Positions 10,086-17,515 of a stretch of 23,297 nt of DNA are shown in pieces. Location: IMG/VR virus record IMGVR_UViG_3300029267_004622, positions 1-23,297 of that record. One strand, written 5' to 3'. A program made the translations under genes and the position numbers. The stretch is from a virus. The notes beneath the pieces are model-generated. The model was not told where the DNA came from and searched no databases. It saw only the letters and a program-made list of their open reading frames with translations. Each line of letters opens with the position of its first letter. The stretch's first letter is position 1.

Positions 10086-12182
10086 ATGGCACGAACTATA
10101 GTAAATACTATTGATGCAGGTGGCGGAGGACTCACACCCCCTTTCACCATTGAAGATACAGCTGCTAATGTAGATACTGCACTAGCAAGTTCTGGTCAAG
10201 CTCATTCATTATTGCAAAAACCTGATGTAATAGAAGTATGGTATGACAGCACAGGTTTGGGCGATTGGATATCCGTAGATGATCCTGGAGCTTATATTGT
10301 GACCACAAATACCAATATAAAGCGAAATGGAAGTAATACACTAGTTACACATCCAAATATTACATCTAGCACAGATGTTAGAGTAATAGTTATGAACGGT
10401 ACAGCAGGTGGAGCAGGTGGAAGTGGCTCTGGAGAGATAAACTATATAACAAACACATCTGGAGCAACCAATACTGCAGGATGGTTAGAATCTACTAACG
10501 GAAAAGTTGACATCTCCAGAACAGATACAGCAAGTGAGCTCCCTAGGGAAAACACATCTGGAACTGGATTTAAAATTGTTGGAACTTCTGCAGCAGCCGG
10601 GGAATACGTTGCATATGATTTTGACTTAGATGATTCAGATGTCAGTAGTGTTTTGAAACTTAGCTGGTATCAAAAGCCTATTTCTGGATATACTGCAGGC
10701 GATTTTGAGGTAGTTATTTATGACTTAGATAATTCGGCAGAAATTATTCCAGCAATAACGGTAGTTCCAAATTATACTGGTAAGTTTCAAACTACTTGGG
10801 TGAGCAATTCTACTTCTACTAACTACGAACTACGAATTAAGTCCACTGTGGATTCATCTGCTGGACTTATAATCAGCAATGTGATTGTCGGCCCCGGCAG
10901 CAGAGTACAGATACCCGATCCCCGATGGCCGAGTTATGATGAGTCAGAGGTTGAGGTAACTACTAACGGAGCTGCTGCAACGGTAGTGATAGGTGAACAC
11001 GAATTTATACCTTATCAAGATTCAAGTGGTAACTGGAGAATGGTTGGTAATGGTAGAATAAATCATGGAAGTGATACTGCTTTAGATATAAAATTCGCAG
11101 GAACCGTTTTTAGGAATACAATTGCTCAAGCAGTAACGGTATATTACGGGGGCTCATACGGAGCTGCTAGACCAAATGAGGACAGAATAAATATAGTACA
11201 TGATACGGCCAAAATAGCAACAATCTACTCCTTCGATGTCGCCCTAGCCTCCAAACCGACCTGGGCAACCAAGTCAGCTCCTGATTTGTATTTGTCGGGT
11301 GCGGTTAATACGGATCAGGTTGGCCTAGTAGCAACCAGAACAAGTACTCAGCAAACAGGGATTTCATCCGAAACTACTCTTATATATAACAATATAGTTC
11401 TGGATACCGAAGACGCTTTTAATACAACTACTGGTGAATATACTATCCCTTCTGATGGTCAATACTTAATATCTGCCAGTGCTGCATTGGAAACATCTGC
11501 TACACCTCCTTCCATTGCCCTGATCAAAATAATGAAAAATGCAACGCTGTTAATCGCTGGCTATGACGAAACACCATTAACCGGAAGCAAGATAATCCAA
11601 AGGTCTAATACTGTTATAGCTGAATGTGTTGCTGGTGATGTAATAAAGGTAGCGGCCATTACAACATCAAACTCAGTAGATTTTTATCCAACAAACTCAT
11701 CTGTATTATCAATCACCAAACTCCCCTCACCACAAGACGTAGCAAACATGATCGTCGGTCACAATCTTGCGACCGAGGATAGGCCGGGGCTTGTTCAACC
11801 ATCTACTTCTGATACAACTCAGGAAATATCTAGTGGGACTTGGACTCCTTCTTATACTGGAGTTACAAATATAAGCAGTTTTTCAACTGAAGATAATGCG
11901 CAATACATGAAGGTTGGTAATGTTGTAACCGTAAGTGGAAGACTAAGGCCAGTATACACAGCAGCAGGAGCAGCCGCGTTTACCGTAAGCTTACCAGTTG
12001 AGCCAGATGCTAACTTTTCTGAAGAGGGAGAGGCAGCAGGAATAGGAGCAGACAGAGAAGGCGGCACTGCATTTCAAATAAATGCTTCCACAGGCGCAAA
12101 AACCCTACAGTTTAGGTGTAGTGCCGTTGCCGGTTCTGGAACAAGGCAGTTAACGTGGACAGCTACGTATAGGTTGAGATAA
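10086..12182 (+). CDS. Tail fibre A: jelly roll + C1q-like + WTP-type tip
   Basis: The ATG follows AGAGGA (10076-10081) and begins 9 nt after the giant gene's stop. The 698-residue product starts with a short anchor, a Gly-rich hinge (about 108-119), then a galactose-binding-like jelly roll opening at INYI (118) and ending near VIVGPG (272). Next come the linker IPDPRWPSYDESEV (276-289), a beta region, SKPTWATK (about 389), a C1q/TNF-like domain (about 406-545, with a YTIPSDGQYLISA core and CVAGDVIKV), the linker PSPQDVANMIVG (548-559), ATEDRPGLV (561-569, like the AT.TRxG repeat of many tail fibres), and a C-terminal beta-sandwich starting WTPSYTG (585). The tip likely binds a host surface receptor. 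Its stop overlaps the next ATG by one base (TAATG), suggesting translational coupling with the lipoprotein-like gene. Assignments are by pattern. Confidence 0.8.
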   Translation: MARTIVNTIDAGGGGLTPPFTIEDTAANVDTALASSGQAHSLLQKPDVIEVWYDSTGLGDWISVDDPGAYIVTTNTNIKRNGSNTLVTHPNITSSTDVRVIVMNGTAGGAGGSGSGEINYITNTSGATNTAGWLESTNGKVDISRTDTASELPRENTSGTGFKIVGTSAAAGEYVAYDFDLDDSDVSSVLKLSWYQKPISGYTAGDFEVVIYDLDNSAEIIPAITVVPNYTGKFQTTWVSNSTSTNYELRIKSTVDSSAGLIISNVIVGPGSRVQIPDPRWPSYDESEVEVTTNGAAATVVIGEHEFIPYQDSSGNWRMVGNGRINHGSDTALDIKFAGTVFRNTIAQAVTVYYGGSYGAARPNEDRINIVHDTAKIATIYSFDVALASKPTWATKSAPDLYLSGAVNTDQVGLVATRTSTQQTGISSETTLIYNNIVLDTEDAFNTTTGEYTIPSDGQYLISASAALETSATPPSIALIKIMKNATLLIAGYDETPLTGSKIIQRSNTVIAECVAGDVIKVAAITTSNSVDFYPTNSSVLSITKLPSPQDVANMIVGHNLATEDRPGLVQPSTSDTTQEISSGTWTPSYTGVTNISSFSTEDNAQYMKVGNVVTVSGRLRPVYTAAGAAAFTVSLPVEPDANFSEEGEAAGIGADREGGTAFQINASTGAKTLQFRCSAVAGSGTRQLTWTATYRLR
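11733..11758 (+). repeat. 26-nt direct repeat, copy 1 (PSPQDVANMIVG linker of fibre A)
   Basis: These 26 bases encode the core of the QDVANMIVG linker and are identical to 12752-12777 in the next gene. Both copies begin exactly on a codon boundary of their own gene. A second identical stretch of 14 nt follows (11772-11785 versus 12791-12804). The wider ~80-nt blocks differ at only about 11 positions, and the sequence is visibly richer in G and C than its surroundings. Confidence 0.85.
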
Positions 12183-13171
12183 TGAAACACCTAATCCTAA
12201 TTACATTTGTAGTTACAATCCTAATTCTTCTGACTTCATGTGCCAAGCATTCTGATCATGAGACTGTGGACGAGTATCCCACAGTTGATGAGATTGCCGC
12301 AGGGTATTTGGAGCAGATGAAAGGACTTGATGATGAAACGCTCTTTCCTGATCGATGTGACAAACTAACATTTAAAAGCCTAGGGGTATATAAATACACT
12401 GATGTTGTGCGTGACCCTCTTGAATTATACGACACATCAACGGGACTTTTCACCGCTCCTGAAAACGGCGTTTATAACGTTACCGCTTTATTAACGACTG
12501 CTAACGTTAATTGGGTTCAATATGAACTTTTCGTACTGTCAGTACATATAAACGGAGTGGAGAAGCAGCAGAAATTTTTCCGCGCACAAGCTGCCATGAC
12601 AGCTAAGTCAATTCCAAACCTCATAACTGCGCAAATGTACCTCAACAAAGACGATACCCTTGGTATTTATACAAGAAAATCAGGGACCGCGACTACGGGT
12701 GTAACGACTTCAGTATATAACTATCTCTCAATCTCCAAACTCCCCTCCCCCCAAGACGTAGCAAACATGATCGTCGGCTTCAATCTGGCAACCGAGGATA
12801 GGCCTGGGTTGGTTCCTTCATATGAGCAAGGAACATGGACTCCATCAATTACAGGAATAACTAATATTTCATCTTCTACGGCACGTTTATCAATGTATCA
12901 AAGAATTGGAGACATAGTTTTCGGTTCGTTTACTATTGATGTATCAGCTACCTCAACAGGAGACACGCAAGGAAGGATTGATTTGCCAATATCATCAAAT
13001 TTTACAAGTCAATATGATGTATCAGGTGGCGGCGCTGCTATGCGATCAACAGGAACTCCCGGTGTTGGCGTTTTTGCTGATACAAGCAATGATGAGATTC
13101 AGTTTAGATATAACGCACCAACTACCCTTTCAATGAATATAACAGTAAGTTTTACTTATTTGGTAAAATAA
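12182..13171 (+). CDS. Lipoprotein-anchored tail-fibre-like protein
   Basis: The ATG shares a base with the preceding stop (TAATG). The 329-residue product opens with MKH, a 14-residue hydrophobic run and the lipobox LTSC with Cys20, a classic signal peptidase II site. Ala at +2 would favour outer-membrane sorting under the Lol rule if the host is Gram-negative. An acidic tether (about 21-60) leads into a C1q-like domain (about 62-186, with FTAPENGVYNVTA), then the linker PSPQDVANMIVG and ATEDRPGLV nearly identical to fibre A, and a tip domain starting WTPSITG (about 218) to the end. So the C-terminal four fifths is fibre material while the N-terminus is that of an exported lipoprotein. Virion proteins rarely carry such signals. 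A role in masking or occupying the receptor, as T5 Llp does, is inference. Alternatives are a fibre with a chance hydrophobic start, or a spare tip cassette. Confidence 0.75.
   Translation: MKHLILITFVVTILILLTSCAKHSDHETVDEYPTVDEIAAGYLEQMKGLDDETLFPDRCDKLTFKSLGVYKYTDVVRDPLELYDTSTGLFTAPENGVYNVTALLTTANVNWVQYELFVLSVHINGVEKQQKFFRAQAAMTAKSIPNLITAQMYLNKDDTLGIYTRKSGTATTGVTTSVYNYLSISKLPSPQDVANMIVGFNLATEDRPGLVPSYEQGTWTPSITGITNISSSTARLSMYQRIGDIVFGSFTIDVSATSTGDTQGRIDLPISSNFTSQYDVSGGGAAMRSTGTPGVGVFADTSNDEIQFRYNAPTTLSMNITVSFTYLVK
12752..12777 (+). repeat. 26-nt direct repeat, copy 2 (linker of the lipoprotein-like gene)
   Basis: This is identical to 11733-11758 in fibre A, 1019 bp upstream. It sits on a codon boundary in the lipoprotein-like gene. 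Crossing over between the copies would join fibre A to the tip domain of this gene in frame and delete the signal peptide and C1q-like part. Confidence 0.85.
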
Positions 13172-13178
13172 TTAAAAC

Positions 13179-13203
13179 AACCTTTAAATAGGAATTAAAT
13201 ATG
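13179..13203 (+). repeat. 25-nt direct repeat, copy 1: leader, ribosome site and start codon
   Basis: The 25 bases ending in the ATG of the 13201 gene are identical to 17491-17515, ending in the ATG of the 17513 gene. The unit holds AGGA (13190-13193) 7 nt before ATG, so it works as a complete translation start. The two genes behind the repeats encode unrelated proteins, so the identity is not explained by gene homology. A looser relative (TTAAATAAGGATTAAAC then AATG) precedes the 21162 gene. Confidence 0.9.
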
Positions 13204-14346
13204 TCAGTAACAGGAACAGGAACACTCTCGATACGAAAGGCAGATGTAGCCCAACAGCGAAACCTGCCCACTACGTATAGAAGAATTGTGTTTGCCCATA
13301 AGGCAACTGCAGGTGAGACCGGTATTAATTTACTTGCTCTAAATGCTCCTTCAGAGATGACATCTAGAGGATTCTCTCAACCAAGTACTTCGGTACTTCA
13401 GGCTGCACATCTTAAGTTTGCTAGAAAAAATCTTGAGATTGTATCTAGTTCTAAGGGGCAATTACAAGACTATATATCGTACGATGTCGCAACCTCTACT
13501 CAGATAAATTTTAACGGTTTTACAGCAGATGCAGATGAGATATTTATATGTACTATTACTCATCAACCTGCCTCTAGTGTTCAGGTTGTTGATGCAGCTC
13601 CTCTTATTTCTACAGGAACTTTGCTTGCTACTGAGACAGAATACAATGTTGGTCAAGCATTTGAAGTTAATAAATACTCTACTCAGCAAATTGGTGCTGT
13701 TCTTGTATATCTAGAGGGTGTTCTCCAAACCAGAAATTCAGGCAATGCAGCTGCAGCCCCTGGAGCCGATGGTAACTACCAAGAGATAGATTCCGGTGAT
13801 GGGACTGGAAGCATAATCAAATTCAATAATTCCAATGCTTCTAATCAAACAGTGATGGTAGTCAGCAATGGCCTTTTGGTCAATGCCCCTGATAACTCTA
13901 GAGATCAAGCTCTTGAGTCACTTGCTGGTCAAGTAGATGCTATGATTCCAACACTTGCAAGCGTTGCTGGTGTCCCTGAAGATGATTTTCAAGCTGCACC
14001 TAGCAATGTAGATTTAAAAGCTTTTGGGAGTAAAGTTAACTCACTTCAAAGATATAAGCAGATAAGCAACTCTGATAGTCCATATTCAGCCATATCTCCT
14101 GTAGAATTGCTTTTAGTGGATACAACAACGGCAGCAGTTACAGTAACTCTTCCAGCGTCACCAAGTATAGGTGATCGTATAATAGTTATGGATAGTCATA
14201 GTAACTTTGGAACAACAAGTTTAACAATAGATAGAAATGGCAATAACATAGATGGTTCAGCGGCAAATTTTACTATAAGTACCGATGACGCTTGGGCAGA
14301 ATTCATTTATGTCGATTCAACCCGTGGTTGGGTAGTGAGGATATAA
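13201..14346 (+). CDS. Tail fibre / receptor-binding protein with C-terminal LPASPSIGD tip domain
   Basis: The ATG is the end of the 25-nt repeat, with AGGA 7 nt upstream. The 381-residue protein has a beta-rich N-terminal half (residues 25-230, including RRIVFAHKATAGETGINLL and a VYLEGVLQTRNS segment), a helical middle (about 238-285), and a C-terminal domain (about 285-381) with a pattern common to phage fibre tips: YSAISPVELLLVDTTTAAVT, LPASPSIGDRIIVMD (318-332), an NG..I.G turn and a closing RGWVVRI. Tips of this type are small beta domains thought to contact the host. It is not visibly related to fibres A and B. Its stop overlaps the next ATG by one base, so the following small protein may be made in fixed ratio with it. 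Confidence 0.7.
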   Translation: MSVTGTGTLSIRKADVAQQRNLPTTYRRIVFAHKATAGETGINLLALNAPSEMTSRGFSQPSTSVLQAAHLKFARKNLEIVSSSKGQLQDYISYDVATSTQINFNGFTADADEIFICTITHQPASSVQVVDAAPLISTGTLLATETEYNVGQAFEVNKYSTQQIGAVLVYLEGVLQTRNSGNAAAAPGADGNYQEIDSGDGTGSIIKFNNSNASNQTVMVVSNGLLVNAPDNSRDQALESLAGQVDAMIPTLASVAGVPEDDFQAAPSNVDLKAFGSKVNSLQRYKQISNSDSPYSAISPVELLLVDTTTAAVTVTLPASPSIGDRIIVMDSHSNFGTTSLTIDRNGNNIDGSAANFTISTDDAWAEFIYVDSTRGWVVRI

Positions 14347-14894
14347 TGGCTACTTACGAAGATAAGAAAGCAACACAAGCACAAGCAACAATACCAGATG
14401 CTACTGATTCTGAAACTGGCTTAATACAGTTAGATGATACATTTGCAGCCGATGCCTCAAATCCTGGTTTGTTAAAGGCAAATATACAAGATGTATCTAC
14501 TTCGACAGATACCAGCACAGGACTTCAAGCCAATGTGGAGGGATATGGAAATGTATACACGCGCACAGTTAATGGATTTTCAGACCATGCTGCTATTATT
14601 ACTGTAACTTTTATGTATAGATATGATAATAATAATGGTACAGCATTAACCACTAGACCTAGAATTCATATATATGATACAACGTCCACAGATACCATTA
14701 ACAATGAAGTTCAAAATATTGGAGTGGTAACTGGTTTTGATGATAAAATTTTGAGAACTGTTACATGTATTGCACCACCAGTAACAGGCACAACATATAC
14801 TATTGAAGCATGGGAAGAAAATACTGGTGGTGGAAGCTACAATGCCACAAATGGAATGTTAAGTATTTCATGTACAAAACTTGTATTACCTTAA
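14346..14894 (+). CDS. Small tail fibre-like protein (182 aa)
   Basis: The start is ATG 14346, within TAATG of the preceding stop, with GAGGA at 14337-14341. The frame is open further upstream to 14292, but that part is the other-frame shadow of the 13201 gene. The N-terminus carries TDSETGLIQLDD (about 17-28), which resembles the AT.TE.G.V.L repeat of tail fibres, then a spacer and a beta-sandwich-like region (about 55-182, with TVTFMYRYDNN and TYTIEAWEENTG). There is no signal peptide or catalytic motif. Coupling to the 13201 gene suggests a partner, tip or cap of that fibre. It does not resemble known fibre chaperones of the Tfa or gp38 type to my eye, but that role cannot be excluded from size and position alone. 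Confidence 0.6.
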   Translation: MATYEDKKATQAQATIPDATDSETGLIQLDDTFAADASNPGLLKANIQDVSTSTDTSTGLQANVEGYGNVYTRTVNGFSDHAAIITVTFMYRYDNNNGTALTTRPRIHIYDTTSTDTINNEVQNIGVVTGFDDKILRTVTCIAPPVTGTTYTIEAWEENTGGGSYNATNGMLSISCTKLVLP

Positions 14895-14903
14895 GGATAG
14901 AAC

Positions 14904-17447
14904 ATGGTTGACTTAATTAGAAAAACAGCAGGTGCCAATAACGGCGGTGAACTAGATAGTGATAACCCGCAAGTTATCAAAGGTACAAAAACCTTTGATG
15001 ATGACGTTACATTCAATGGCACTGTTAACATAGATGCTATCGGTGGCAATGCTGGTGGTATTAACTATTTAGAAGGTGACAATACATCTTTTGAGAATGG
15101 AACAGTAGGCGACTGGACCCTATACAAAGATGCAGAACAATCGACACCTGAAGACGGTACAGGTGGAAGCCCTAGTGTGACGTTTGCAGCCTCTAACTCA
15201 TCTCCACTTAGAAATACTTACTCCGGTATCCTCTCTAAGGGGGCATCAAATTTATTAGGTGAAGGTGTTGGTATAGATTTTACAATCGATGATGCTGATA
15301 AGAATCAAATGTTAACAGTATCATTTGATTATTCAGGCTCTGAAAATTTTAGATATGCCAGGAATAATGCTTTAGAAGAAGTTGTTGATTTTTATTCTGG
15401 TGGCCTTAATGAAAAATCTATTTGGGACTATACCTCTGGGGATATTATTATTAATAGCTACTTAGATGATTGGGTAGCAGATGGTAGTACTGTAGAAGCT
15501 GTTAGTTTTTGGCTAGCTAAGGGAGCAGGTACAGTTGGTAATGCGCGGCTTATATATATTCAGGCAGATGTTCCATCTGGGGCACCAACAGTTGCCTCTA
15601 GTTGGATTAGTCTTTCTGGAGTAGGCACATTACGAGAAGAATTTGTGTTTCCTCTTACAACCCCTATTGATACAACAAATGGCGATAAATATTGGTGGGG
15701 TATTGAAATTGATATAACCACTACGAATAATACTGTAGAAATACAATCTAATAATGCATCAACCACCAATGAAACATCAATTTATCTAAGATATATTGGT
15801 GATTCATATGAACTTCAATCTAGTCAGCAATTGGATTATAAAATATATACACGAGATGATAGTGCAGTTAATGGCGATGTTATGCCCTGGATATATGATG
15901 TTGATAATACTGAGTTAATAGCTTTAGCACCTAATAAACTAGGCGGAAGTGGTAAATTTTCTGGTTCTTTCCTTGCAACTGATAGTTCAAACTACAGATT
16001 AATACTCCATACATCTAGTATAAATGATGAGTTATGGGATTTAAAAATAGATAATATTGTTGTTGGACCTCAAGATGTAATTGCAATCCCAGATCCGAGA
16101 TGGCCGAGCTATGACGAGAGTGAGGTTACAATAACGGAAGATACAGCATTTACTATAGATGCGGTAAAAGCTAATTTAATACCGTATGAAACAGCAGATA
16201 GTAAATGGAGATTAAAATTCAATATATATATGGATTTATCTGGCAGTCCGGGTGGTGGGACTCCATGGAACATTAACTTAGCTAATACAACTTTTGCGAA
16301 TGAAGATACATTTTTCTACCAAGCTCTCGCTGTAAACGGGACATCTCCTACAGACGCTAACAGATCATACGGTATGTGCTTACCGAATACAGGTAATATT
16401 TACTTAGATTCGGCAACAACACGGTCAAGATGGAATATATCAGGCGACGTATTACTTGAATCCAAACCAACATGGGCCACCAAGACCGCGCCGGATGTTT
16501 ACCTTGCTGGGAAGGTGAATGTTGATGAGGTGGCTGCTGTCTACACAACCGACGCAGGAAACACTATAGCTAACTCCGATGCTGTTGTTGATTTCGAAGA
16601 CGTCGTTAAAGACACACATAACGCAGTTACAACTGGTGCATCCTGGAAATTTACTGCGCCAGTATCAGGGTATTATACGATAAGCTCAAGTTTGCAATTG
16701 AACGAAACGGCAGGCGATTTTGACGGTAATGCCGAATACTTCAGACACTATGCCGTAATCGATGGTACAGAAAAATATGCTTTATCTAGGTTTATACCAC
16801 CTGCAGCAAGTGATTATCCTACAGTTAATGGGTCAGTTACAGTTTATGTAGACAAAGATAGCTACATACAAATAGAGGCCAGACAATCGAGCGGAGTTAA
16901 CAAAACTTTATCAGCTACTGGTCAGCAAAATTATGTTTCTATCGTAAAAATCCCATCCCCACAAGAAGTGGCAAACGCCGCGCTCACGTTCAGCCAAGCT
17001 ACAGAGGATCGGCCGGGGCTTGTTTATCAGAGTGCATGGTCTGACTTCACTCCAAACTCAACTGGATTTACTGGAACATTCACTTCAGCAAAATATAGAA
17101 GAGATGGACCAGATTTGTTGGGGAGAATCACTTATACATGCGATGGAAATGAAACAGGCGGTAGCATGTATATAGAAACACCAGCTGGTCAAACTATAGA
17201 TGTTTCTGATTATGGGGATTATACGAAGGTTGGAGATGTTACTTTCTATGATGTAACAGGAACTGTCTATGCAGGAACAGCTTACCTTGTAACATCAAAT
17301 AGTAGGATTTATATATCGAGTCTTGGCTCTGGAGGAACCTATACAACTAACGCAGGTGTGGATATGGATACCACTTCTAATCCGTTCGAAGCTGTTTCTG
17401 GAGATATAATCAATATAAATTTCAGAATACAAATATCAGGATGGTAA
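14904..17447 (+). CDS. Tail fibre B: split jelly roll + C1q-like + tip domain
   Basis: AAGGA (14893-14897) lies 6 nt before the ATG. The 847-residue protein begins with a short anchor containing GTKTFDDDVTFNGTVNI (27-43), a fibre-shaft style repeat. A jelly roll opens at INYLEG (53) and runs to SGSENF (about 150), is interrupted by about 170 residues, and resumes at MPWIYDVDNTEL (about 327) to VVGPQ (391). Then come IPDPRWPSYDESEV (395-408), SKPTWATK (519), a C1q-like domain (about 541-684, FTAPVSGYYTISS core), PSPQEVANA (687-695), ATEDRPGLV (699-707) and a C-terminal beta domain of about 135 residues. The order copies fibre A, so the two are mosaic paralogues. The nested insert resembles the beta-sandwich near residues 1383-1529 of the 5001 protein. 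Role: host-surface binding, inferred from architecture and location. Confidence 0.8.
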   Translation: MVDLIRKTAGANNGGELDSDNPQVIKGTKTFDDDVTFNGTVNIDAIGGNAGGINYLEGDNTSFENGTVGDWTLYKDAEQSTPEDGTGGSPSVTFAASNSSPLRNTYSGILSKGASNLLGEGVGIDFTIDDADKNQMLTVSFDYSGSENFRYARNNALEEVVDFYSGGLNEKSIWDYTSGDIIINSYLDDWVADGSTVEAVSFWLAKGAGTVGNARLIYIQADVPSGAPTVASSWISLSGVGTLREEFVFPLTTPIDTTNGDKYWWGIEIDITTTNNTVEIQSNNASTTNETSIYLRYIGDSYELQSSQQLDYKIYTRDDSAVNGDVMPWIYDVDNTELIALAPNKLGGSGKFSGSFLATDSSNYRLILHTSSINDELWDLKIDNIVVGPQDVIAIPDPRWPSYDESEVTITEDTAFTIDAVKANLIPYETADSKWRLKFNIYMDLSGSPGGGTPWNINLANTTFANEDTFFYQALAVNGTSPTDANRSYGMCLPNTGNIYLDSATTRSRWNISGDVLLESKPTWATKTAPDVYLAGKVNVDEVAAVYTTDAGNTIANSDAVVDFEDVVKDTHNAVTTGASWKFTAPVSGYYTISSSLQLNETAGDFDGNAEYFRHYAVIDGTEKYALSRFIPPAASDYPTVNGSVTVYVDKDSYIQIEARQSSGVNKTLSATGQQNYVSIVKIPSPQEVANAALTFSQATEDRPGLVYQSAWSDFTPNSTGFTGTFTSAKYRRDGPDLLGRITYTCDGNETGGSMYIETPAGQTIDVSDYGDYTKVGDVTFYDVTGTVYAGTAYLVTSNSRIYISSLGSGGTYTTNAGVDMDTTSNPFEAVSGDIININFRIQISGW

Positions 17448-17476
17448 TGATACACATCATAGCGATTATAGATTGA
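17447..17476 (+). pseudogene. Nine-codon remnant resembling the lipoprotein gene start
   Basis: Directly at the stop of fibre B is TAATG, the same overlap used between fibre A and the lipoprotein-like gene. The frame reads MIHIIAIID then TGA at 17474-17476. From the shared TAATG on, 18 of 26 bases match the start of the lipoprotein gene (12180-12205), which reads MKHLILIT. It is followed by the same 25-nt repeat that follows the lipoprotein-like gene. I read this as a possible decayed copy, but it is short and the resemblance could be chance. The rest of the gap to 17512 is AT-rich leader. Confidence 0.3.
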
Positions 17477-17477
17477 A

Positions 17478-17483
17478 TATAAT
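17478..17483 (+). promoter_or_regulatory. Weak -10 promoter candidate before the 17513 fibre gene
   Basis: TATAAT lies in the 65-nt gap between fibre B and the next fibre. No convincing -35 is seen at 16-18 nt and the TG is one base out of place for an extended -10. Two TTTAAATA octamers (17484-17491 and 17495-17502) follow, recalling the T4-type late element TATAAATA, but the second overlaps the ribosome site. Low confidence in such AT-rich sequence. Confidence 0.2.
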
Positions 17484-17490
17484 TTTAAAT

Positions 17491-17515
17491 AACCTTTAAA
17501 TAGGAATTAAATATG
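17491..17515 (+). repeat. 25-nt direct repeat, copy 2: leader, ribosome site and start codon
   Basis: This is identical to 13179-13203 and ends in the ATG of the 17513 gene, with AGGA at 17502-17505. The copies are 4312 bp apart in the same orientation and bracket the 13201, 14346 and 14904 genes exactly from start codon to start codon. Confidence 0.9.

Noticed and set aside
12263-12285. Seven-base perfect inverted repeat (ACTGTGG/CCACAGT) in the lipoprotein-like gene
   Set aside because: It lies within codons and is not followed by a T-run; no regulatory partner is visible.
12747-12757. CCCCTCCCCCC tract in the lipoprotein-like gene as a phase-variation site
   Set aside because: The homopolymer is only six bases and falls in a conserved linker read through without frame change; too short to support slippage on its own.
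14292-14345. Upstream in-frame extension of the 182-residue protein
   Set aside because: It overlaps the conserved end of the 13201 gene in another frame; ATG 14346 has a GAGGA site and a TAATG overlap like that at 12182.
11700-17100. Diversity-generating retroelement variable regions
   Set aside because: Repeated blocks are conserved linkers, not adenine-specific variants, and no reverse transcriptase or template repeat is seen in the window.
13179-17515. Invertible fibre segment of the Mu gix type
   Set aside because: The 25-nt repeats are direct, not inverted, and no invertase gene is visible.
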